Below are positions 16,401-23,003 of a stretch of 64,000 nt of DNA, piece by piece; position 1 is the stretch's first letter; each line of letters opens with the position of its first letter. The notes under the pieces were generated by a model. The model was not told where the DNA came from. It did not search any database and saw only the letters and a program-made list of their open reading frames with translations. The position numbers were made by a program, and so were the translations under genes. Where the stretch lies: positions 1 through 64,000 of the forward strand of contig CAKVDS010000002.1 in NCBI GenBank assembly GCA_934726455.1, read 5' to 3'. The stretch is from an uncultured Bacteroidales bacterium. Lineage in GTDB: Bacteria; Bacteroidota; Bacteroidia; Bacteroidales; UBA932.

Positions 16401-16884
16401 CGTAGTCTATGTTGAAGAATGTACGGTACTTGGAAGCGCCAACCTTGTCGGAGCCTATCCACTGTGCCCCGCTCCAGCCGCTGCCCATCAGGCCGGTCTC
16501 GAACCAGGTGGGATCGGAGTCAACTGTCGCGCCCGTCTCGTCCGTGACGCTCACTTTCCAGAAATACCTGGTCGAAGCACGCAAGGCCGACCCGTCATAA
16601 GGGATGTTGAGCGACTCGGCCGAACGCACCAGGCCGCTGTCGAAGACCAGATCGCCGCCGGAGAGTTTCTCGGGACTGTCGGCGACCGTCAGCCTATAAG
16701 CGGTCTGCGCGGCCCCGGTACGGTCAGATGACATCTGCCAGCTGAAATATGGTCTGGATTCATCAATGCCCACCGGGGTCTGCATGGACTCGGTGCGCAG
16801 ATTGACAACGGCTGTTCCGGCCGAAAGCGGCACTCCCGCCAGGAGCAGGGAGAGCGAAAGGAGGATGGATTGTGTTCTGGTCAT
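13447..16884 (-). CDS. GH78 alpha-L-rhamnosidase, exported
   Basis: 1,145 aa with a signal peptide (cleavage near LSAGTA). The order is an N-terminal Fn3-like domain (about 28-130), a beta-sandwich insertion, the Bac_rhamnosid N domain (ARGIYEFYINGERVSNDWFNPGWTDY), the (alpha/alpha)6 catalytic domain, and a C-terminal beta-sandwich. The general acid should be Glu708 in DERQGWTGD, and FNHYAYGAIGEW lies at the end of the catalytic barrel. It removes terminal alpha-L-rhamnose from plant or algal glycans. It heads a minus-strand operon with peptidases and is divergent from a CE15-like esterase and a sulfatase. Confidence 0.94.
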   Translation of the reverse strand: MTRTQSILLSLSLLLAGVPLSAGTAVVNLRTESMQTPVGIDESRPYFSWQMSSDRTGAAQTAYRLTVADSPEKLSGGDLVFDSGLVRSAESLNIPYDGSALRASTRYFWKVSVTDETGATVDSDPTWFETGLMGSGWSGAQWIGSDKVGASKYRTFFNIDYDVRIMEGSGRAVFAYSIKDKDNYITVGLDVSGKPSLSVDYAVEGDRRHLSTIDLSDIITPENRHAPHHLTLKVSTPGYHLKSNLIVLLDGKMLRPTEGVPGGPARENVSSGNPYQMVITPYPGGERVHDWARLHSIGFLQPKGEKAEFSNITVSEDNWDTVLYTDPEPKHLVNGNGRLQTWEPYGKVSAPMLRRGIEISRPLKSAKLYVTARGIYEFYINGERVSNDWFNPGWTDYRYRIMYNSYDVTSMLRQGSNGLGAMLGAGWYSDLNIFTSAFVDPYGIRQSLLAKLLLTYEDGTSEVIVTDGKWKKYDDGPVTRNGFQFGEDYDARKEVDGWTQGGFDDSSWDAACIFERPAPSVKIQAYVGLPIQNNITLTAVSVSEPVKGTFVYDFGQNVVGVPRLEGMKGKSGQTVTLRFGEMIYPETIPVEPVEPYTVETYKKMKGQVYIENYRGAISIDNYIMRGRAEGETWQPLFTDHGFRYVSVTGLGKPLPVESVKAVVLESIGNTTATFETSDKNVNRLFQNILWGQRGNFQAVPTDCPQRDERQGWTGDAQVFARTATYFSPWVDKFYDRWFWSIRDNQNIDGSYFNYYPVTGRPPYGFTNENPGWMGWMEAGIIVPYQVYMQYGDIKAVARMYDSMVRYMDYLERQAKGFLQPDSGIGDHLAVERTNIGLTNTAYYAYDAYMMSKMAAALGKKSDAARYSALYDNIKAAFNRTYVREDGVTVAPYKAVKWSGMPEASDAPKDGELVPVDTQTSYALPLRFGLFDDSVKDKAVSNLVKNIREHGDKLTTGFIGTPYLNPALSDNGRDDVAFTLFEQKDCPSWLYPVLQGATTMWERWNSYTIENGFGPVDMNSFNHYAYGAIGEWMYAYLLGFQRDEDRPAYKHILLQPRVGGDLEFVNGGFETPYGRIDGGWEKTSRGYIYRVTIPANTTASLTLQASGVSAVKVLRGREGVGPLRSLKGRVMAELKSGTYEFEVKIK

Positions 16885-16958
16885 CTCTATGCGGTAACAA
16901 TTTTCGTAAAGTTAGGAATTTTTGCTTAATTTCGTGGAAACAAATAACCACCCAGCAA

Positions 16959-18251
16959 ATGAAACATTCAATTTTTGCTTTAAGCCTGGCCGCATGCATG
17001 CTTGCGGCAGGTTCAGCCCACGCACAGCAGGATGTCGTTGCAGGCATCCCTGTCAACTACGACGAGTCCAAAGTCGGAGACTACAAAGCCACACTCCCGG
17101 ATGCGCTTACATTCAACAACGGCAAGAAGGTCACCACCGCCAAAGAATGGTGGCGCAAGCGCAGGCCGGAAGTCCTCAAGATAGTGGAGGAGAACCAGTA
17201 CGGCAAGTGGCCGGCCAAAAAACTGAAAGTGCGCTACGACGTCAAGGAGGATCTCGGCATGGAAGGCGGCGCGGTGCGCAAGCAGGTCACCATATATTTT
17301 TCCAAGGACAATGAAGGCCCGCGTGCCGATGTGCTCATCTATCTGCCGAAAGACGCCGACGGGCCGGTGCCGCTGCTTCTCAACCTCAGCTTCTCACCGA
17401 ACAATATCACGGTGGCAGACCCTGGTGTCAAGCCGGGCCGCAGTTGGGACAAGAACACCAAGAAAGTGCGCCTCGCCGAGTCCAATCCGGCAGCGTCAAA
17501 GTTCGCCCTCGACTCCGTCATCAAGGAATACCTCAAGGAGGGCTACGGTTTCGCAACTCTCTGCTATACCGATTTCGAGCCGGATTTCGAGGGAGGCATC
17601 TACCTTGGAGTGCGCAGCCTCTACCTCAAGGACGGGCAGACAGGCTTCGCCGACGACGAGTGGGGAGCGGTGTCCACATGGGCATGGGGCGTGAGCAACG
17701 TAATCGACTACTTCGAGAAAGACCCTGACATAGATGCCAAGAGAATCGCCCTCACAGGCTGCTCTCGCCTCGGCAAGACCACACTTTGGGCGGGCGCGCG
17801 CGACCAGCGGATCGCCGTCGTGATACCGAGCTGCTCAGGAGAGGGCGGCGCAGCACTGAGCCGCCGCAACTTCGGGGAGACAGTCGCCCACCTCACCGAC
17901 CCTACCCGCTACTCATACCAGTTCGCGCCGAATTACGGCAAATACGCCTCTGACGTGACCAAGATGCCGATGGACGCCAACCTCGTCATATCCCTCGTGG
18001 CCCCGAGGCCGCTGCTCCTCTCGACCGGAAGCACCGACACATGGTCAGATGCCAAGGGCGAGTTCTGCGCCGCTGTGGAGGCCGGGCCGGTCTATGAACT
18101 GCTCGGCAAGGATGACCTCGGCACCAACGTGATGCCGGCCCCGGAGAAGCCGATCTTCAACACCCTCGGTTTCGTGATGCACGACGGCGGCCACGGCGTG
18201 CTTCCTCAGGACTGGAAGTACTACCTTGACTTCATCAAACTTTATCTATAA
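16959..18251 (+). CDS. CE15-like glucuronoyl esterase / alpha-beta hydrolase
   Basis: 430 aa from ATG 16959, which starts a clean signal peptide (MKHSIFALSLAACMLAAGSAHAQ). The nucleophile motif GCSRLGK (Ser at about 269) is the CE15 hallmark, followed by PSCSGEGGAALSRRNFGE and a late His in HDGGHGVL. CE15 enzymes cut esters between uronic acids and lignin alcohols or other groups. Beside a rhamnosidase and a sulfatase, the substrate may instead be a rhamnose- and uronate-containing polysaccharide. A candidate -7 box TAATTTCG is at 16927-16934. It is cotranscribed with the sulfatase 7 nt downstream. Confidence 0.88.
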   Translation: MKHSIFALSLAACMLAAGSAHAQQDVVAGIPVNYDESKVGDYKATLPDALTFNNGKKVTTAKEWWRKRRPEVLKIVEENQYGKWPAKKLKVRYDVKEDLGMEGGAVRKQVTIYFSKDNEGPRADVLIYLPKDADGPVPLLLNLSFSPNNITVADPGVKPGRSWDKNTKKVRLAESNPAASKFALDSVIKEYLKEGYGFATLCYTDFEPDFEGGIYLGVRSLYLKDGQTGFADDEWGAVSTWAWGVSNVIDYFEKDPDIDAKRIALTGCSRLGKTTLWAGARDQRIAVVIPSCSGEGGAALSRRNFGETVAHLTDPTRYSYQFAPNYGKYASDVTKMPMDANLVISLVAPRPLLLSTGSTDTWSDAKGEFCAAVEAGPVYELLGKDDLGTNVMPAPEKPIFNTLGFVMHDGGHGVLPQDWKYYLDFIKLYL

Positions 18252-18258
18252 CACCACA

Positions 18259-19764
18259 ATGACAAAAAAAATGATTCCCGCTGTCGGGCTCGGCCTCGTG
18301 GCCGGGGCCGCGATGGCGACAGGAGCGGAGCCGAAGATGAATGTGCTGTTCATCATGTCGGACGACATGCGCACAGACTGGAAAATCTACGGCACGCCGC
18401 AGATGCACACCCCGAACTTCGACAAACTCGCCTCCGAGGGCGTACTGTTCCAGCACAACTACTGCCAGTACCCGCTCTCCGGCCCGTCCCGCACCTCGTT
18501 GCTCTCCGGCCACAAGCCGACTTCAACGATGATTTACAACAACTCCCCGTGGTGGGGAGCCGACCACCCGGAATGGCAGAGCCTGCCGATGTATTTCAAG
18601 AACCACGGCTACACGACCTACGTGTCCGGAAAGATCTTCCACTCCGGAATCGAGGACAGCGAGGCCTGGGATTTCGGGGGTTGGGAGCGCCGCCGCAACA
18701 AGGGTGTCGGCGACTTCAAGCCGTCGCATGTATCCAATGACGAGCACCGTCTCTGGGTCGAGAGCCGCGGCGGCGGCAAAAACCTCATCAAGAAGAACGG
18801 CAAGAGGGAACTTGTGCCGGGAGACGAGTACAACGTGGGCCACGGAGCCGAATCCGACCGATGGTTCGCAGACGAGGAACGGTACAAGAGCGAGGAGACC
18901 AACACCGACAAGGCCATCGAGTTCATCAAGTCGGCAGCCAAGAAGGACGAACCGTTCTTCATCGCCTGCGGCTACTCCAAGCCTCACACCCCGTGCATCG
19001 CGCCCCAGAGGTTCTTCGACCTCTATGACATCAACGACATTCCGCTCGCGGAAGATTTCTGCACCTACCCGATGATACCGCGCGGCTTCCCGGCAGGCTC
19101 CATCAGGGAGATCAACGCCGACGTGTTCATCAACCGCCGCAGCAGCCCGGAGGACGCAAGGTCATTCACACGCGCATACTGGGCCTGCATCAGCTACGTG
19201 GACTGGAATGTCGGCAGGCTCATCGCAGCCCTCGATGAAGCGGGCCTGAGGGACAACACCATCATCGTGTTCTGCGTTGACCACGGGTTCATGCTCGGCG
19301 AGAAGGGCAAGTGGTCGAAGGCCGGATCGCTGTGGGAAGAGGCCACCAACACCCCGCTCGTAGTGGTGGATCCGCGCGCCAAGGGCAACGGCAAGGTGAC
19401 ATACCGCATCACTGAGAACCTCGACATCTACCCTACCCTCGTGGAGCTCTGCGGACTCCCGAAGAACGAGTACCTTGAGGGAAAGAGCTTCGCTGCGCTT
19501 CTGGACAACCCTGAAGCCGAGTTCGACAAGCCGGCCTACACCGTGTGGGACAACCACGGCAAGGGCATCACCGGAGTCGGCATCCGCACAGAGCGTTGGC
19601 GCTATGCCGAGTTCTACGGGGCCGGGGCGGGACGCATGCTCATCGATGAGGTCAACGACCCGCACGAGCTTGTCAACCTCGCAGACCAGCCGGATCTCGC
19701 CTCCCTCGTGGAGAAGTTCCACCAGATGGCCGAAGAATACGTCAAGGGCCAGCGGGAACTGTAA
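18259..19764 (+). CDS. Ser-type sulfatase (S1 family, iduronate-sulfatase-like)
   Basis: 501 aa from ATG 18259, with a signal peptide (MTKKMIPAVGLGLVAGAAMATGA). Metal-binding MSDDMRTDW is at the N-terminus. The active site reads LSGPSRTSLLSG, so the residue converted to formylglycine is Ser74 in S-x-P-S-R, not Cys. Ser-type enzymes need the radical-SAM maturase anSME, which is not in this window. Later motifs include SYSKPH-like GYSKPHTP, FCVDHGFMLGEKGKWSK and NDPHELVNLA. The overall pattern is closest to iduronate-2-sulfatase-like S1 enzymes. With the adjacent CE15 and GH78 it suggests use of a sulfated, rhamnose-rich glycan. Confidence 0.93.
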   Translation: MTKKMIPAVGLGLVAGAAMATGAEPKMNVLFIMSDDMRTDWKIYGTPQMHTPNFDKLASEGVLFQHNYCQYPLSGPSRTSLLSGHKPTSTMIYNNSPWWGADHPEWQSLPMYFKNHGYTTYVSGKIFHSGIEDSEAWDFGGWERRRNKGVGDFKPSHVSNDEHRLWVESRGGGKNLIKKNGKRELVPGDEYNVGHGAESDRWFADEERYKSEETNTDKAIEFIKSAAKKDEPFFIACGYSKPHTPCIAPQRFFDLYDINDIPLAEDFCTYPMIPRGFPAGSIREINADVFINRRSSPEDARSFTRAYWACISYVDWNVGRLIAALDEAGLRDNTIIVFCVDHGFMLGEKGKWSKAGSLWEEATNTPLVVVDPRAKGNGKVTYRITENLDIYPTLVELCGLPKNEYLEGKSFAALLDNPEAEFDKPAYTVWDNHGKGITGVGIRTERWRYAEFYGAGAGRMLIDEVNDPHELVNLADQPDLASLVEKFHQMAEEYVKGQREL

Positions 19765-19782
19765 GCGGCGGCACAGCACTCA

Positions 19783-19816
19783 AAGAAGGCCGGCGGAAAT
19801 TTCCGCCGGCCTTCTT
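19783..19816. terminator. Perfect 17-bp palindrome, terminator
   Basis: AAGAAGGCCGGCGGAAA is followed immediately by its exact reverse complement, ending CTTCTT. It lies 19 bases after the sulfatase stop and reads as a strong terminator in either direction. The GGCCGGCGG core is shared with the terminator at 29,984-30,013, so it seems to be the house terminator style of this genome. Confidence 0.85.
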
Positions 19817-19903
19817 CGGAATATGGCAATTATTAAAAGATACCAGAATTTTTGACGTATCATTAATAAATGTCATTTGTATCGTTATTTGGAAACAAAA
19901 TAC

Positions 19904-19911
19904 TATCTTTG
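19904..19911 (+). promoter_or_regulatory. -7 element of the HigBA-like operon
   Basis: TATCTTTG, 18 nt before the toxin ATG at 19930. TTTG copies at 19876-19879 and 19888-19891 are not at the ideal spacing (24 and 12 nt), so the -33 box is uncertain. Confidence 0.55.
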
Positions 19912-19929
19912 CACCATAACACAAATAAA

Positions 19930-20274
19930 ATGAGCATCAACAAACTTAAAGTGATGTTGACAGAAGAAGCACAAGCCTTTTTGGATGCACAGTCATTCAA
20001 AGCGCGACAGAAGATTTACTACAATATCTTCTTGGTCGAGAAAGGAGTGATGAAAGTTGACATCTTCAAAAAACTTGAAAATACCGAAAGATGGGAGTTT
20101 CGCACTCTCTATAATGGCATCTGCTACAGACTTTTTTCCTTTTGGGATACCGAGGAAGACACGTTGGTTATTGCCACGCATGGCATAATCAAGAAAACGC
20201 AAAAGACACCATTAAAAGAGATTGCCAAAGCAGAGGAAATAAGGAAAGAGTACTTTAATAATAAAAAGAAATAG
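19930..20274 (+). CDS. RelE/HigB-like toxin (Gp49-like family)
   Basis: 114 aa. The pattern FLDAQSFKARQKIYYNI, IFKKLENTERWEFRTLYNGICYRLFSFWD and the closing THGIIKKTQKTPLKEIAKAEEIR is that of the HigB / phage-derived Gp49-like group of ribosome-dependent RNases. The basic GIIKKTQKTP segment near the C-terminus corresponds to the active-site region. I chose ATG 19930 because it lies just after a promoter -7 box. The toxin-first order with an XRE antitoxin 2 nt downstream is the HigBA arrangement. The AT-rich composition differs from the sulfatase upstream. Confidence 0.9.
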   Translation: MSINKLKVMLTEEAQAFLDAQSFKARQKIYYNIFLVEKGVMKVDIFKKLENTERWEFRTLYNGICYRLFSFWDTEEDTLVIATHGIIKKTQKTPLKEIAKAEEIRKEYFNNKKK

Positions 20275-20276
20275 TT

Positions 20277-20609
20277 ATGGCACAGATGAAATTGATACCA
20301 GCAGACAACATGAAAGACAAACTCTGGGGTAAACGAGGAACACCAGAGCGTGAAGCAATGGAAGCCAAGCTCAAAGAGGATGTGAATGCCTACATTGTAG
20401 GTGAAGCCATACGCAAGGCTCGATTGGCTCAAAATCTCACTCAGGAAGAACTTGGTGAGCGCATTGGTGTACAACGTGCTCAAATTTCCAAATTAGAGAA
20501 AGGTACAAGTATTATAACATTGCCCACAATGAGCCGTGTGTTCCAAGCATTGGGAATAACGACCGCAACTCTTGATTTAGGTATTGCCGGGAAAATAGCA
20601 TTGTGGTAA
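20277..20609 (+). CDS. XRE-family antitoxin (HigA-like)
   Basis: 110 aa. An N-terminal extension (about 1-40) is followed by a canonical helix-turn-helix: AIRKARLAQNLTQEELGERIGVQRAQISKLEKG. This binds the operon promoter and represses it together with the toxin. It follows the HigB-like gene by 2 nt and pairs with it as antitoxin. No protease or ImmA domain is present. Confidence 0.9.
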   Translation: MAQMKLIPADNMKDKLWGKRGTPEREAMEAKLKEDVNAYIVGEAIRKARLAQNLTQEELGERIGVQRAQISKLEKGTSIITLPTMSRVFQALGITTATLDLGIAGKIALW

Positions 20610-20673
20610 GATGCCTTTAAGAAATATCTCTACAAATAAAAAGCGAGTTGGCTGAATTAATACATTTGTCTAC

Positions 20674-20979
20674 ATGATCGATGCTGAATATATACAGTCT
20701 CTCTCTGACTACCTTTTCTGGGACACAGATAAAGGCAGTATTGACCTTGAATCCAATGCACCCTTTGTCGTAAAACGCGTATTGGAATTCGGGCAGATGA
20801 AGGACTGGGAACTTATCGTTGAAAGATACGGAATGACTCGTATCGCAAACATTGCAAAAAATCTGAGGACACTTGATCCGAAAGCAGTGTCATTCATCTC
20901 GGCCATCTCGTCAGTTCCAGAAGAAACTTTCCGATGCTACACTTCGAAACAATCTCCCACGACACACTTGAACTTCTGA
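20674..20979 (+). CDS. AbiEi-like partner / DUF6922-type protein
   Basis: 101 aa. It begins with helical sequence LSDYLFWDTDKGSIDLESN and PFVVKRVLEFGQMKDWELIVERYG, a pattern I associate with a short Bacteroidota family that regularly precedes AbiEii-type nucleotidyltransferases. Its last 46 bases overlap the start of that gene in another frame, so the two are translationally coupled. It should be the antitoxin-like half of a type IV, AbiE-like pair. I see no clear winged-helix of the classical AbiEi. Confidence 0.65.
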   Translation: MIDAEYIQSLSDYLFWDTDKGSIDLESNAPFVVKRVLEFGQMKDWELIVERYGMTRIANIAKNLRTLDPKAVSFISAISSVPEETFRCYTSKQSPTTHLNF

Positions 20980-21554
20980 GGAAGATCCAGTCTATTGACA
21001 TATTAAAAGATACCAGACTTGTCGGCGGCACAGCACTCGCCTTGCAGATTGGTCATCGGGTATCTATTGACCTTGATTTATTCGGGAGAGCAGATGCAGA
21101 ATTGGAAGAACTGACTGAAGAGTTCTCGTCTTTCGCATCTTCCGTATCACCTATATCAGCATCAAAAATGATGAGATTCCTGATAGTTGACGGTATCAAG
21201 ATTGACATAGTCAACTATAATTATCCATGGATAGATGAGCCGGTAATTGAAGACGGTATCAGATTGGCAGGAATCAGAGACATTGCAGCAATGAAATTAT
21301 CCGCAATAACGAATCGTGGGACCAAAAAAGACTTTATTGACTATTATTTTCTGCTTCAGAGCTACTCTTTGGATGAACTAATCTCTTTTTACAGACAAAA
21401 ATATTCAGATGCCCAATTATTCACATCCATAAAGAGCCTTACATATTTTGAAGATGCAGAAACAGATCCTATGCCTAAGATGCTTGTTCCCATTAGATGG
21501 GAAGACGTGAAAGCAAATATAATTGCAGCGGTCAAGCAATATCTGAACAAGTAG
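20934..21554 (+). CDS. AbiEii/AbiGii-family nucleotidyltransferase toxin
   Basis: 206 aa. The nucleotidyltransferase core is clear: LVGGTALALQIGHRVSIDLDLF, with the GG-(T/S) turn and the D-L-D metal motif, then KIDIVNYNYPW with a third Asp, and IAAMKLSAITNRGTKKDFIDYYFLL with the Lys and Asp typical of AbiEii. Family members inactivate cells during phage infection by nucleotide transfer, in some cases to tRNA. The start overlaps the preceding gene by 46 bases. It is immediately followed by palindrome 21,640-21,680. Confidence 0.9.
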   Translation: MLHFETISHDTLELLRKIQSIDILKDTRLVGGTALALQIGHRVSIDLDLFGRADAELEELTEEFSSFASSVSPISASKMMRFLIVDGIKIDIVNYNYPWIDEPVIEDGIRLAGIRDIAAMKLSAITNRGTKKDFIDYYFLLQSYSLDELISFYRQKYSDAQLFTSIKSLTYFEDAETDPMPKMLVPIRWEDVKANIIAAVKQYLNK

Positions 21555-21639
21555 TGAAGATAATTAAAATCTCTATGTGCAAAAAACTGACAACTCAGAA
21601 GCGTTTTCTGATTCAAGGATCTGCACTTATACCAGAAAT

Positions 21640-21680
21640 CTACTTCGCAAAAATCATAAAATTGCATTTTTGCGAAGTAG
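21640..21680. repeat. Palindromic element A
   Basis: Perfect 15-bp arms, CTACTTCGCAAAAAT and ATTTTTGCGAAGTAG, around an 11-base loop. The sequence matches element C (24,202-24,248) through loop and flank, with paired changes in the arms. It lies between the convergent AbiEii and lipoprotein genes and may also terminate transcription. Confidence 0.85.
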
Positions 21681-21694
21681 AAAGATATAAAGCC

Positions 21695-22210
21695 CTACAA
21701 ATCAGTGCGGTAGATTCTGCTGACAGGGCCGGACGGCAGCTTCGGATATAAAGCCATAAAGTACTCGTAACCAGGGATACACCAGCCACCTCCGACTTGT
21801 TCCACCCGCAGGCATAGGCTTACTCCGTCGGTGGTCTTCACACACTGGCTGACCTCATATCCGCCCGTATTACCCGTAACAGCATAACCGACAAGAAGAG
21901 AATAATTCTCCAGTCCCGCAGAAATTTTCGACTCCAAACAAAATTCTTTCACGACCTCATCTATGACAGCCTTGTCATTGATGACAACAGCGCCTTCTCC
22001 TGCAACCCAGATTCCATTGTCACCAGGGCGTTCACCTAAATCAAAACCGTTCTGCTCCAGCAACGCAGAAGCAGTTCCATGATCGTCCGAGAACAGATCC
22101 ACGCCAGTCTCGGAATCAAAAGAAATCGGCATTATCTCACTCGTCTCCATCTTTGAGCAGCCTATCACTTCCAAAGCAAGGGCCACGATAATAAATAACT
22201 TATTTCTCAT
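21695..22210 (-). CDS. Lipoprotein of unknown function, 171 aa
   Basis: A short signal with lipobox VIGC (Cys18) makes it a lipoprotein. The rest is acidic, with a middle GIWVAGEGAVVINDKAVIDEVVKEF and an aromatic end (GGGWCIPGYEYFMALYPKLPSGPVSRIYRTDL). I do not recognise the family. Its start overlaps the stop of the upstream lipoprotein gene by 4 nt, so the two are coupled and probably work together at the membrane. Confidence 0.7.
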   Translation of the reverse strand: MRNKLFIIVALALEVIGCSKMETSEIMPISFDSETGVDLFSDDHGTASALLEQNGFDLGERPGDNGIWVAGEGAVVINDKAVIDEVVKEFCLESKISAGLENYSLLVGYAVTGNTGGYEVSQCVKTTDGVSLCLRVEQVGGGWCIPGYEYFMALYPKLPSGPVSRIYRTDL

Positions 22211-22854
22211 ACATTACCAAAAGCATTGAGAAAATAGAAATCAGGGGACGTGAAGACAAACAGACCAGACTCGTAAAATATGCAAGCAAGTTGCAGAACA
22301 CTCAATTCCGATGACTTGTCAACTTCCAAGAAAAATATATCATCGTCAAAAAGTTCTCTCTGAAAAATCTTACAACCGTACTCTGTCGCCATATTTTCAA
22401 GTTCGCTTACCGAAATCCCCTTCTTCAACTTAACGGAAAACTCATTGGAAACCGCAATAAAACTTCCCTCGTATACAAGTATTTTTGATACAGAAAGCAC
22501 TGACGGATCATTCTTGAATGCCTTAATCTGCTTATTTATCTCTATCGGAGCCCCTTGCAACAGGAACATGTCACTTGATGAATTCGCCACCTGCTCTCCC
22601 TTGCCGCTCGGATCAAAAAGTCTGAGCGGAGATGTTCCGCTGTTTATTCTCGCAACAAAAAATTCTTTTGACTGGTCACCACAAAAACTGACAAACATCA
22701 GATCCTGACGTTCCTCAAGAAAAATTTTCTGACTGGCATAGTAGTAAGACAAATCCTCCCCTCTCCTGACCAACGCAGAATCATCATACTTTGAGGAACA
22801 CCCGATAAGTGCACCTATAATAAAAACACTGGTTAATAGTTTTGCTCGTTTCAT
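22207..22854 (-). CDS. Lipoprotein resembling a stand-alone S8-peptidase propeptide
   Basis: 215 aa from ATG 22854, with lipobox ALIGC (Cys19). Residues about 85-215 (KAFKNDPSVLSVSKILVYEGSF, FSVKLKKGISVSELENMA, EYGCKIFQREL, LACIFYESGLFVFTSPDFYFLN) follow the pattern of the N-terminal propeptide of Bacteroidota subtilisin-like (S8) lipoprotein peptidases. There the propeptide precedes a catalytic domain with Asp-His-Ser. Here the protein stops just after PDFYFLNAFG, where that domain would begin, and a different lipoprotein gene follows. It may be an inhibitor or a truncated peptidase. Confidence 0.7.
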   Translation of the reverse strand: MKRAKLLTSVFIIGALIGCSSKYDDSALVRRGEDLSYYYASQKIFLEERQDLMFVSFCGDQSKEFFVARINSGTSPLRLFDPSGKGEQVANSSSDMFLLQGAPIEINKQIKAFKNDPSVLSVSKILVYEGSFIAVSNEFSVKLKKGISVSELENMATEYGCKIFQRELFDDDIFFLEVDKSSELSVLQLACIFYESGLFVFTSPDFYFLNAFGNV

Positions 22855-22948
22855 AATAACACGGTTTTGCGCAAGATAACTATAAATTTCAACAAAAGAA
22901 ATAAAGACAAAAAAATCATAGAAAAGAATGTTTGCAGTTCGCGTGCAC

Positions 22949-22989
22949 CTATTTCGCAAAATCGATAATTTGTTAACTTTGCGAAATAG
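22949..22989. repeat. Palindromic element B overlapping a promoter
   Basis: Perfect 12-bp arms, CTATTTCGCAAA and TTTGCGAAATAG, around 17 bases. The right arm contains the end of the -7 box TAACTTTG (22974-22981) of the ATPase gene, so a protein bound here would block transcription. The core TTCGCAAA/TTTGCGAA is shared with elements A and C. Confidence 0.8.
22974..22981 (+). promoter_or_regulatory. -7 element of the DUF4143 ATPase promoter
   Basis: TAACTTTG, 22 nt before ATG 23004. The -33 region (TTTC at 22952-22955, 18 nt upstream) lies in the left arm of palindrome B. Confidence 0.6.
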
Positions 22990-23003
22990 AACCAGTCAAA
23001 GAC

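Noticed and set aside
19783..19816. Palindrome after the sulfatase as another member of the TTCGCAAA family
   Set aside because: Its arms are GC-rich (GGCCGGCGG) and share nothing with elements A, B and C; it is an ordinary terminator.
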